Below, one piece after another: positions 50,329-58,886 of a stretch of 64,000 bases of DNA. Within the stretch, counting starts at the first letter, position 1, and each line of letters opens with the position of its first letter. A model generated the notes under the pieces. It worked only from the letters and a program-made list of their open reading frames with translations. It had not been told where the DNA came from and did not search any database. The DNA is from Janthinobacterium sp. TND4EL3 (GTDB lineage Bacteria > Pseudomonadota > Gammaproteobacteria > Burkholderiales > Burkholderiaceae_D): positions 1-64,000 of the forward strand of contig NZ_FTMV01000022.1 of NCBI RefSeq assembly GCF_900156175.1. The letters run 5' to 3'. A program made the position numbers and the translations under genes.

Positions 50329-51567
50329 ATGCCCGCCGCCGCCACGCCAGACAGGGACAGCCGCGACGCCGCGCCGGCGGCGGAGGGCGCAGCGGCCGCG
50401 CCGGCCGGGCGCCCCGTGGCCCAGCCCTGGTATGCGCTGTTTTCACGCGGCGCGCGCGACTGGCTGCGCCACAACCAGAAGGTGCGCGCCGCCGTGCAGG
50501 CGCACTTGCCCGAGCTCATCGCCGGCCCTGACCTGATCGGCGGACCGCAGCAGCGCACGGTGCAAGTGCCCGTGCGCCTGCTCGAACATGCGCGCTTCCG
50601 CCTGGCGCCGGCGCGCAACAGCGTGGGCGCGGGCCAGGGCGAAGGCGAGCCCGGCGATATCCTGCGCGCGGCGCGCCCTGCCGGCGCGGGCGATGGCGAG
50701 GCGCAGGGCGAAGGCGGCAATGGCGAGGGCGAGGTGCGCCTGCTGCTCGAATTTGCCGTCGACGACATCCTCGACTGGCTGTGGGACGAGCTCAAACTGC
50801 CGCACCTGAAACCGCGCCACCTGAGCGCCATCGACGAGGTGCAGCTGCAGCGCGCCGGCCTGGACCGCCATGGCGCGCGCTCGCGCCTGGACCGGCGGCG
50901 CACCGTGAAGGAAGCCATCAAGCGGCGGGCCCTGCAGGCCCGGCCCGTCCCCTTCACCAACGACGACTTGCGCTACCGGCAGGTGCGCCTGCGGCCCCGG
51001 CCCAGCGCGAACGCCGTCGTGTTTTTCGTGCTCGACGTGTCGGCCAGCATGGCGCAGGCCGAACGCAAGCTGGCCAAGTCCTTCTTTTTCTTTGCCTTGC
51101 AGGGCTTGCGCCGCAGCTATGCCAAGGTGGAAACGCGCTTCATCGCCCATACGACGCGGGCCTGGGAATTTTCCGAAGCCGAGTTTTTCCAGGTCAACGG
51201 CATGGGCGGCACCATGGCATCCGGCGCCTTCCGCCTGAGCCTTGAACTGTTGCAACAACACTATGCACCCGGCCGCTACAATGCCTATCTGTTCTATGCG
51301 TCCGACGGCGAGAACTTCAGCGAAGACCGCAGCGCCGCCAGCCGGACCCTGGCCGAACTGGCGCCCCTGCTCAATTACATGGGCTATGTGGAAACCGTGC
51401 CCGGCACGCCGCACAGCCTGGAAACGGAAATGCACCGCCTGTGGGCCGAGCAGGAACGCCAGGGCTTGCCCTTGCACAGCAGCATACTGGCCAGGCCGGA
51501 CGACGTGTGGGCCGCCATCCGCACCTTCTTCCGCCACGAAGCGGCCAGCATCGAGGACGCGGCATGA
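50329..51567 (+). CDS. YeaH/YhbH family protein (DUF444, VWA-like)
   Basis: A 412-residue protein of the DUF444 family. After an Ala-rich lead the middle is Gly/Glu-rich and disordered (AGQGEGEPGDI, GEAQGEGGNGEGE), then a VWA-type domain follows with VVFFVLDVSASMAQAERKLA, whose D-x-S-x-S matches a MIDAS metal site. It partners the PrkA kinase. It is longer at the N-terminus than YeaH of E. coli. Confidence 0.9.
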   Translation: MPAAATPDRDSRDAAPAAEGAAAAPAGRPVAQPWYALFSRGARDWLRHNQKVRAAVQAHLPELIAGPDLIGGPQQRTVQVPVRLLEHARFRLAPARNSVGAGQGEGEPGDILRAARPAGAGDGEAQGEGGNGEGEVRLLLEFAVDDILDWLWDELKLPHLKPRHLSAIDEVQLQRAGLDRHGARSRLDRRRTVKEAIKRRALQARPVPFTNDDLRYRQVRLRPRPSANAVVFFVLDVSASMAQAERKLAKSFFFFALQGLRRSYAKVETRFIAHTTRAWEFSEAEFFQVNGMGGTMASGAFRLSLELLQQHYAPGRYNAYLFYASDGENFSEDRSAASRTLAELAPLLNYMGYVETVPGTPHSLETEMHRLWAEQERQGLPLHSSILARPDDVWAAIRTFFRHEAASIEDAA

Positions 51568-53072
51568 GCGGCCGCCATGCCACGCCCGAACCTGCCACGG
51601 GCCGCGCCATGGCGCACGCGGGCGACAGCGCAGCCCTGGCCCGCCATGCGGCCCGCATCGAAGCGCTGGCGCAGGAACTGGGGCTGGTGTTTCCTCGCGT
51701 CGATTTCGAGCTGGTGCCCGACAGCTTCATGGCCGAGATCGCCATCTATGGCTTGCCCGTGCGCATGCGCCACTGGTCGTTCGGCGTGCGCTACATCCAC
51801 CAGCTCGTGCACCAGAAGATGGGCAACTCGCATATCTTCGAAGTCATGTTTCCCGGCGATCCCTGCCACGCCTACATGGCCGAACACAATTCCGTGGCCG
51901 AAAACACCCTCGTCACGGCGCATGTGCTGGGCCATGCCGACTTTGCCAGCCGCAACGAACTGTTTTTGCGCTTCGGCGCCATGGCCGGCAAGAACATCCT
52001 CGAACAAAGCGCGGCGCGGGCGCGGCGCATCGAGGCGGCCCTGCAGCGCCACGGACAGGACCAGGTCGAAGCCGTGCTCGACGCGGCGCTGGCCCTGGAG
52101 CAGCACGTCGACATCCACGCCCCCCTGCACCGCCTGCCTTATCCCGACACGGGCGGCGCGGCCGGGGTTGGCCACGCCGCCAAAGCGGGCGACGCCGGCC
52201 CCTTCACGCGGCGCTACCGGCGCCTGCCCGGCGAAGCGGCCGCGCTGGCGGCGCACGAGGCGGTGCGCGAGCGGCTGGCGCAGCGTCCACTGCTGCCGCC
52301 CCAGGCCGAATATGATCTATTGTGGTTTATCGCCCGCTACGGGCCGGAACTGGCCGACTGGGAGCGCGACATCTTCCTCGCCGTGCGTGAAGAGTCGTTC
52401 TATTTCTATCCCGTGTATGCGTGCCAGATCATGAACGAAGGCTGGGCTTCGTACTGGCATGCGCGGCTGCTGCGCGAAGCGCGTTTCCTGCCGCCGGAAC
52501 TGTATCTGTCCGCCATCAAGTCCCATTCCGACGTCGTGCGCCCTTATGCGGGAGAACATCAGCTGGCGCTGGCCGTCAATCCCTACCACCTGGGTTTTTG
52601 CATGTGGGAACGCATCATCGACAGGCAGGGACTGGCGCGCGCGCGCGAAATCTGCCGCGATGACGACGATTTCAGCTTCATCCGCAACTACCTGGACGCG
52701 GAGCTGGCCGACCGCCTCGGCCTGTTCGTGCACGAAAGCCGCCGCGACGGCGAGACCCGCCTTGCCAGCCGCGAGCTGGCGGCCATCCGCGAAGCGATCC
52801 TGGCGCCCAAGTACAATTACGGCGCGCCGTGCATTGCCGTCACCCTGCTCAACGACGACGGCAGCCTGGTGCTGCGCCACGACCACCAGCGCGATGGCCG
52901 CGGCCTGGACCTGGAACGGGCGCAGCAGGTGCTGGCCTACATCGCCCGCGTGTGGCGCCGGCCCGTCACGCTGCACACGGCCGATTTCCGCGGCACGCCA
53001 AAAGTGCTCAGCAGCAAAAAGGACGGCGTGCCGGAACCGCCCGCGCCGACCCCGGCCCCCGTGCCGCGCTGA
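51564..53072 (+). CDS. spoVR: SpoVR family protein
   Basis: A 502-residue SpoVR-type protein. It has the conserved MRHWSFGVRYIHQLVHQKMGNSHIFEVMF region split over GDPCHAYMAEHNS, and the C-terminal NEGWASYWHARLLREARFL and AVNPYHLGFCMWERIIDRQG blocks. In Bacillus it is needed for spore cortex formation; in non-sporulating proteobacteria (YcgB) it belongs to a stress module with PrkA and YeaH. The ATG at 51564 overlaps the previous stop as ATGA, showing translational coupling. Confidence 0.92.
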   Translation: MSGRHATPEPATGRAMAHAGDSAALARHAARIEALAQELGLVFPRVDFELVPDSFMAEIAIYGLPVRMRHWSFGVRYIHQLVHQKMGNSHIFEVMFPGDPCHAYMAEHNSVAENTLVTAHVLGHADFASRNELFLRFGAMAGKNILEQSAARARRIEAALQRHGQDQVEAVLDAALALEQHVDIHAPLHRLPYPDTGGAAGVGHAAKAGDAGPFTRRYRRLPGEAAALAAHEAVRERLAQRPLLPPQAEYDLLWFIARYGPELADWERDIFLAVREESFYFYPVYACQIMNEGWASYWHARLLREARFLPPELYLSAIKSHSDVVRPYAGEHQLALAVNPYHLGFCMWERIIDRQGLARAREICRDDDDFSFIRNYLDAELADRLGLFVHESRRDGETRLASRELAAIREAILAPKYNYGAPCIAVTLLNDDGSLVLRHDHQRDGRGLDLERAQQVLAYIARVWRRPVTLHTADFRGTPKVLSSKKDGVPEPPAPTPAPVPR

Positions 53073-53439
53073 AAGGCGCCCGCCCCGCCCCACCAACTGG
53101 CTGCCGGCTGCATTGCAAGCCGGGCGCGATGCCGTGCCGGCAGCCGGGGCAATGGCTCCAAACTCTGACGCTCTCCGAGAGCTATCCGATGTTATGCGCT
53201 GTTGTACGGTGATGGACGATGTCGGGCCATGTCAGAAGGCATTTTTCGAGATTCTCCGCGATTCTCCGAGGTTGACGGCGGGGCCATGGCCGGTCCGGCC
53301 GGCGCGTAGCCGGGGCGGCTGGCACTGGCGAACGGCCGGGGCCCCGGGACCCCGCATGCGCAGCGGCGTCCATCCCGGCGTCCGTGCCGCGCCTTTGCTG
53401 CCATCCTGGCTGCGCTTGCGCTGGCATCCTCGCTTGCGC
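53073..53439. other. 367-bp gene-free stretch between convergent operons
   Basis: It separates the SpoVR and TviC-like genes, which converge here. CTGCCGGC near 53101 and GCCGGCAG near 53136 could pair as a loose hairpin, and GATTCTCCG occurs twice around 53251-53270. No ORF with coding character, no RNA gene and no clean terminator is seen. Confidence 0.4.
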
Positions 53440-54573
53440 CTACGCCGGCGCCGGCGCCTGCGCCACGTACCAGGCGATGGTCTGCCGCAAGCCTTGCGCC
53501 AGGTCATGCGTGGGGGCGTAGCCGAGCAGGCGGGACGCCTTGGCGATGTCGGCCTGCGAGTGGCGTACGTCGCCGGCGCGGAAGTCGCCATAGTCGGGCG
53601 CCAGCGGCCGGTGGCGGGGACAGGCGGCCAGCAGCATGCGCTGCATGGTCGCGTGCAGCTGCGTCAGGCTGGTGCGGGCGTTCACGGCCACGTTGTAGAC
53701 CTGGTTGACGGCCGCCGGGTCGGCGCAGGTCGCGGCCAGGATGTTCGCCTGCACGGCGTTCTGCACGTAGCAGAAGTCGCGGCTGGTGGCGCCGTCGCCG
53801 TGGATCTGCACGGCCCGCCCGTCGAGCATGGCGGCGATCCAGCGCGGTATCACGGCCGCATACGCGCCCAGCGGGTCCTGGCGCGGGCCGAAGACGTTGA
53901 AGTAGCGCAGCCCCACCGTTTCCGTGGCGTAGCAGCGCGCGTAGATTTGCGCGTACAGCTCATTGACGTATTTACTCAGGGCATATGGCGACAGCGGTGC
54001 GCCGATGTGCTGCTCCACCTTTGGCAAGGCCGGGTGGTCGCCATACGTGGCGCTGGACGCCGCATACACGAAGCGGCGCACGCCGGCGTCGCGGGCGGCC
54101 GCCAGCATGCTGAGAAAGCCGCTGACATTGACGGCATGGCACAGCAGCGGGTCTTCCAGCGAGCGGGCCACGGAGCCGAGGGCGGCCTGGTGCAGCACGT
54201 AGTCGACGCCGGCATGCGCTGCGCCGCCGGCAGCACCGCCTGTGGCGGCAGCCCCCGCGCGCGACGGGCCGGCGCCGCACGCGGCCGCGCAAGCCTGCGG
54301 ATCGCGGATGTCGCCTTCGATGAAGGTGAAGCGCCGCCACGCCGCTTCGCCCACGCTGGCGCGCACCTGTTCAAGATTGTGGCGGTGGCCCGTCATGAAG
54401 TTGTCCAGGCCGCGCACTTCCTGGCCCAGTCGCAACAGGATTTCCAGCAGGTGCGAGCCGATGAAGCCGGCCACGCCCGTCACCAGCCAGCGCTGGGGCG
54501 TTTGCGCCAGCTGCGCGCAGGCCCGGGCGCAGGCGCTGTCGCCGGCGGCCGGATGCGAGGTATCGGCCGCCAT
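53440..54573 (-). CDS. tviC: TviC-like UDP-N-acetylhexosamine 4-epimerase
   Basis: A 377-residue extended SDR enzyme. The NAD site is LVTGVAGFIGSHLLE; SSATYGDHPALP supplies the catalytic Ser and YALSKYVNELY the Tyr/Lys pair; GLRYFNVFGPRQDP and GDGATSRDFCYVQNAVQAN are as in TviC/WbpP. It interconverts UDP-GlcNAc(A) and UDP-GalNAc(A). Unusually, residues 100-121 are an Ala/Gly-rich run inserted between AAC and VDYVLHQAALGS. The start overlaps the TviB stop by one base (TGATG). Confidence 0.88.
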   Translation of the reverse strand: MAADTSHPAAGDSACARACAQLAQTPQRWLVTGVAGFIGSHLLEILLRLGQEVRGLDNFMTGHRHNLEQVRASVGEAAWRRFTFIEGDIRDPQACAAACGAGPSRAGAAATGGAAGGAAHAGVDYVLHQAALGSVARSLEDPLLCHAVNVSGFLSMLAAARDAGVRRFVYAASSATYGDHPALPKVEQHIGAPLSPYALSKYVNELYAQIYARCYATETVGLRYFNVFGPRQDPLGAYAAVIPRWIAAMLDGRAVQIHGDGATSRDFCYVQNAVQANILAATCADPAAVNQVYNVAVNARTSLTQLHATMQRMLLAACPRHRPLAPDYGDFRAGDVRHSQADIAKASRLLGYAPTHDLAQGLRQTIAWYVAQAPAPA

Positions 54574-55880
54574 CACAGCCGCCACACGTGCAGGCCGCCG
54601 TCCTGCAGCTGGCGGGGGTCGAAATGCGACTTGATGTCGATGAAGCAGCCGTTTTCCACCACCTTGGCCCGGTAGTCGGCCAGCGGGCGGGCCAGCAGGG
54701 CCTGGTGCGACACGGCGCTGATGATCGCTTCGGCCTGCGGCAGCTGTTCCCAGCTGTCCAGGGTCAGGCCATATTCCTCCAGCGCTTCGCGCCCGTCGGC
54801 GACGGGGTCGTGCACGTGCACCTGCACGCCGTACGATTGCAGTTCGTGGATCATGTCGACCACTTTCGAGTTGCGCAAGTCCGGGCAGTTTTCCTTGAAG
54901 GTCAGGCCCAGCACGTTCACGCGCGCGCCTTTGAGCTTGAATCCGGCGCGCACCATTTCCTTGATGGTTTTTTCCGCCACGAACTTGGCCATGCCGTCGT
55001 TGATGCGGCGCCCGGCCAGGATCACGTGCGGGTGGTAGCCGAGCATTTCCGCCTTGTGCGTCAAATAATAGGGGTCGACGCCGATGCAGTGGCCGCCCAC
55101 GAGGCCCGGGCGGAACGGCAGGAAATTCCATTTCGTGCCGGCCGCCTGCAGCACTTCCAGGGTGTCGATGCCGATGCGGTCGAAGATGATGGCCAGTTCG
55201 TTCATCAGCGCGATGTTCAGGTCGCGCTGCGTGTTTTCGATGACCTTGGCCGCTTCGGCCACGCGGATGCTCGAGGCCCGGTGCACGCCGGCCTCGACCA
55301 CGCCTTGGTACAGGCGCGCCACCCGCTCCAGCGTGGCGGCGTCGTCGCCCGAGACCACCTTGCGGATGCTGTGCAGGGTATGGTCCTTGTCGCCGGGGTT
55401 GATGCGCTCGGGCGAAAAGCCCACGTGAAAGTCTTCCTTCCAGCGCAGGCCCGAATGCTGTTCCAGCAGCGGGATGCAGATTTCCTCGGTGGCGCCGGGA
55501 TACACGGTCGATTCGTAGATGACGATGGCGCCGCGCCGCATGTGGCGCCCGACGGCCGCGCTGGCGCCGGCCAGGGCGGAGAAATCGGGATTGTGCGCGC
55601 TGTCGACGGGCGTGGGCACGGCCACGACGATGAAGTCGGCCAGCTGCAGCTCGGCCGGATCGCAGCCCACGCTCAGCCATTGCGCCGCCAGCAGCTGCTC
55701 CGTGCTCACTTCGCCCGTGGGATCGACGTGGCGCCGGTAGCTTTCCACCTTGCGCGCCGACAAATCAAAACCTATCGTGCGCTGGCGCTTGCCGAACGCC
55801 ACGGCCAGTTGCAGGCCCACGTAGCCCAGGCCCACCACGGCCACCACCTCGCCACCGCTGATTTCCACCTTGCTGTCCAT
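54573..55880 (-). CDS. tviB: TviB-like UDP-N-acetylglucosamine 6-dehydrogenase
   Basis: A 435-residue nucleotide-sugar dehydrogenase. VVAVVGLGYVGLQLAVAFGK is the NAD site, and the catalytic region has VYESTVYPGATEE, EAAKVIENTQRDLNIALMNE and the Cys in GLVGGHCIGVDPYYLTHKA. It oxidises UDP-GlcNAc to the uronic acid in two NAD steps. With the overlapping TviC gene it makes the GalNAcA-type precursor for a capsule or exopolysaccharide. The ATG at 55880 (MDSKVEIS) is the family start. Confidence 0.92.
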   Translation of the reverse strand: MDSKVEISGGEVVAVVGLGYVGLQLAVAFGKRQRTIGFDLSARKVESYRRHVDPTGEVSTEQLLAAQWLSVGCDPAELQLADFIVVAVPTPVDSAHNPDFSALAGASAAVGRHMRRGAIVIYESTVYPGATEEICIPLLEQHSGLRWKEDFHVGFSPERINPGDKDHTLHSIRKVVSGDDAATLERVARLYQGVVEAGVHRASSIRVAEAAKVIENTQRDLNIALMNELAIIFDRIGIDTLEVLQAAGTKWNFLPFRPGLVGGHCIGVDPYYLTHKAEMLGYHPHVILAGRRINDGMAKFVAEKTIKEMVRAGFKLKGARVNVLGLTFKENCPDLRNSKVVDMIHELQSYGVQVHVHDPVADGREALEEYGLTLDSWEQLPQAEAIISAVSHQALLARPLADYRAKVVENGCFIDIKSHFDPRQLQDGGLHVWRL

Positions 55881-56099
55881 ATGCCTGTGCTCCGAATGGT
55901 TGCGGCCGGACTGTCGCCGTCCCGGAAATTCTACGGTCGCAGGCCCGGCCATTCTTGAGCAGGAACAAGAAACACGGAGCGGATGGCGTCTGCCGCGCCA
56001 TCATTCGGCGGCCTGTTGAGCGCAATCAATGAGCGCACAGGCCATCTTTTTAAAGTAGGCCATGCCCCTTCCTCATGCATGCCGCAACCGGAGACTTCC

Positions 56100-58883
56100 A
56101 TGGCCCGATACCTTGCCCGCCCCTTCCCCGCCCTGGCGGCCGCCGCGCTGTGCTGCAGCCTGCTGCTGCCCGTCCTGAGCGGCTGCCACGGCACGCAGAA
56201 CAGCGACACCCTGCTGGCCGACGCGCAGCAGTACCGCCAGAAGGGCGAGGCGCGCGCCGCCATCATCCAGCTGAAGAACCTGCTGCAGAAGGAACCGGAC
56301 AATGCGGCGGCGCGCCTGCTGCTGGGCAGCATCTACATCGAGACGGGCGAAGCGTTGTCTGCTGACAAAGAATTGCGCAAGGCGAAGTCGCTGGGCCTGG
56401 CGCAACAGCAAGTGATGCCCTTGCTGGGCAAGGCCTGGCTGATGCTGGGCCAGGCCGACAGGATCCTTGCCGAGATCGCCGACGACGCGGCCCTGCCCCC
56501 GGCCATGCTGGCCCTGCGCGGCGACGCCCTGCTGGCCCTGGACCGCCGCGACGAGGCGCGCACCTTGTATACGCGCATGCTCGAAGCCCACCCGGACCAG
56601 GCGGAAGCGCTGCTGGGGCTGGCGCGCATCGCGGCGCTGGAGCAGCAGACGGCGGCGGCCGAGCTGCTGCTGGCGCAGGCCCTGAAAAGCGCCCCGGCCA
56701 GCATCGACGCCCTGCGCCTGCAGGGCGACCTGCAGCGCTTGCAAGGCAAGGACGACGCGGCGCGGCTCAGCTACATGCACATCCTCAAGATCAAGCCGGA
56801 CAATACCCAGGCCCATATCGACCTCGCCAACCTCGACATCGCGCAAAAACGCTATGCGGAGGCGGCCGCGCAGCTGGCCTCGGCGCGCAGCACGGCGCCC
56901 AACAGCCTGGGCGTGCTGCAGGCGCAGGGCTTGCTCGATTTCCGCCAGGGCAAGCCGAAGGCTGCCCTGCAATCGCTGCAGCTGGTGCTCAAGGCGGCGC
57001 CCGACCACATGCCGTCCATCCTGCTGGCGGCCGCCGTGCAGCTGTCGCTCGGTTCGCCGCAACTGGCGGAAAGCTATCTGCAGCGCTTCCTGGCCGTATA
57101 TCCCAAGCACCTGTACGCCATCAAGATGATGGCGTCGATCGAATTGCTGCGCAACCGGACGGACGCCGCCATCGACCTGCTGCAGCCGGCGCTGTCCGCC
57201 TTTCCCGACGACGTGGAATTGCTGTCGCTGGCGGGCGAGGCGCACTTGCGCGCGCGCCGCTACGACAAGGCCACGGCCTACTTTGAAAAGGCCAGCACCC
57301 TGGCGCCGGATACGGCCAGGCTGCATGCGGCGCTGGGCGTGAGCCGGCTGGGCATGGGCGAGAGCGGCCGCGCCATCAGCGAGCTGGAGCGGGCCAGCAC
57401 GCTGGGCAAGGGCATGCCGCAGGCGGGCACCATGCTGGTGATGACCTTGCTGCGCAACAAGCAGAACGACAAGGCCCTGGCCACCGTCAAGATGATGGAA
57501 CAGCAGCAGAAAGGCACGAATCCCCTGCTGCTGAACCTCAAGGGCGGCGTCTACCTGGCCTTGCGCGACTTGCCGGCCGCGCGCGCCAGCTTCGAGCAGG
57601 CGCTGGGCATGGACCCCGTCTACCTGCCCGCGCTGAACAACCTGGCGCAGATCGACCTGGCCGAGAAAAAGCCGGGACAGGCGAAACTGCGCTTCGAACG
57701 GGCGCTGGCGAAGGCGCCGAAGAATGCCGACCTGTGCGCCGCGCTGGCCAAGCTGGCCGCCTCCCAAGGCAACACGGACGAGGCGCGGCGCTGGCTGGAG
57801 CGGGGCCACCGCGACAATCCGGACGCCGTCGCGCCGGCCTTGCTGCTGAGTAATTTCTACCTGAAGACGGGCGCGCCGGACAAGGCGCTGGAACTGGCGC
57901 GCACCCTGCAGTCGGGCCACCCGGGCGACGCCGACGCCCTGGCACTGCGGGCGCAGGTGGAATACAGCGCCGGCCAGGCACAGGCGGCGCTCGACAGCTA
58001 CAGCAAGCTGGCCAGCATACAGACGGCGTCGGCGCCGCTGCAGATGCGCATCGCCAGCCTGCACCTGGCGCTGGGCGACCATGCGGCCACCTTGCAGGCC
58101 GTCAAGCGGGCGCAGGCGCTCGACCCCACCCTGCTCGACGCCCGCGTGGTCGAAGTGGCCATGCTGCTGGCCCTGAACCGCCAGCGCGACGCGCTGGCCG
58201 TCGCGCGCAAGGTGCAGGAGCAGCAGCCGAAGCTGGCGGCCGGCTACAAGCTCGAGGGCGACGTGCTGATGGAACAGAAACTGCCGCAGGAAGCCGTCAA
58301 GCTGTACGAGCGCGCGTTCCAGATCAGCCGCATCGGCGCCCTGCAGGTGCAGCTGTACCGCGCCATGCAGGCGGCCGGCCAGGGGCCGGCGGCGGACGCG
58401 CGCATGGCGGCCTGGCTGAAGGACAATCCCGACGACCTGCCCACGCGCAACTACCTGGCCGGCACCAAGCTGGCGGCCAGGCAATACCGCGCCGCCATCG
58501 AACAGTTCCAGTACATCGTCGGCAAGGATACGGCCAACGTGGTGGCGCTGAACGACCTGGCCTGGGCCTACCAGCAGGAGCGCGACCCGCGCGCGCAGGC
58601 GACGGCCGAGCAGGCGCTCAAGCTGGCGCCGGACAATCCCGCCGTGCTCGACACCCTGGGCTGGATCGTGCTGGAACAGGGCGACGTGAAACGCGCGGCC
58701 ACCCTGCTGCGCAAGGCGGCGGGGCTGGCGCCGGCGGCGCCGGAAATCCAGTACCACCTGGGCGCGGCCCTGGCGAAGTCGGGCGACAAGCCGGGCGCGC
58801 GCCAGCAACTGGAAAAGCTGCTGGCCGCCAACAAGGATTTTCCGCAGCGGGCCGAGGCGCAGGCCTTGCTGACCCGGCTCTAG
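56100..58883 (+). CDS. prsT: PEP-CTERM/exosortase system TPR lipoprotein PrsT
   Basis: A 927-residue lipoprotein (LPVLSGC, lipidated C29) built of about 20 tetratricopeptide repeats, for example AARLLLGSIYIETGEALSAD and PAVLDTLGWIVLEQGDVKRA. Length and lipobox match PrsT, the giant TPR protein of exosortase-linked polysaccharide loci, thought to be a scaffold at the outer membrane. GGAG precedes the ATG at 56100. The ligase-like gene follows after three bases. The 219 bp upstream, shared with tviB, had no promoter I could define. Confidence 0.88.
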   Translation: MARYLARPFPALAAAALCCSLLLPVLSGCHGTQNSDTLLADAQQYRQKGEARAAIIQLKNLLQKEPDNAAARLLLGSIYIETGEALSADKELRKAKSLGLAQQQVMPLLGKAWLMLGQADRILAEIADDAALPPAMLALRGDALLALDRRDEARTLYTRMLEAHPDQAEALLGLARIAALEQQTAAAELLLAQALKSAPASIDALRLQGDLQRLQGKDDAARLSYMHILKIKPDNTQAHIDLANLDIAQKRYAEAAAQLASARSTAPNSLGVLQAQGLLDFRQGKPKAALQSLQLVLKAAPDHMPSILLAAAVQLSLGSPQLAESYLQRFLAVYPKHLYAIKMMASIELLRNRTDAAIDLLQPALSAFPDDVELLSLAGEAHLRARRYDKATAYFEKASTLAPDTARLHAALGVSRLGMGESGRAISELERASTLGKGMPQAGTMLVMTLLRNKQNDKALATVKMMEQQQKGTNPLLLNLKGGVYLALRDLPAARASFEQALGMDPVYLPALNNLAQIDLAEKKPGQAKLRFERALAKAPKNADLCAALAKLAASQGNTDEARRWLERGHRDNPDAVAPALLLSNFYLKTGAPDKALELARTLQSGHPGDADALALRAQVEYSAGQAQAALDSYSKLASIQTASAPLQMRIASLHLALGDHAATLQAVKRAQALDPTLLDARVVEVAMLLALNRQRDALAVARKVQEQQPKLAAGYKLEGDVLMEQKLPQEAVKLYERAFQISRIGALQVQLYRAMQAAGQGPAADARMAAWLKDNPDDLPTRNYLAGTKLAARQYRAAIEQFQYIVGKDTANVVALNDLAWAYQQERDPRAQATAEQALKLAPDNPAVLDTLGWIVLEQGDVKRAATLLRKAAGLAPAAPEIQYHLGAALAKSGDKPGARQQLEKLLAANKDFPQRAEAQALLTRL

Positions 58884-58886
58884 CCC

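Noticed and set aside
53073..53439. Small RNA or terminator in the convergent gap
   Set aside because: Only loose GC pairings without a T-run; not separable from chance at this composition.
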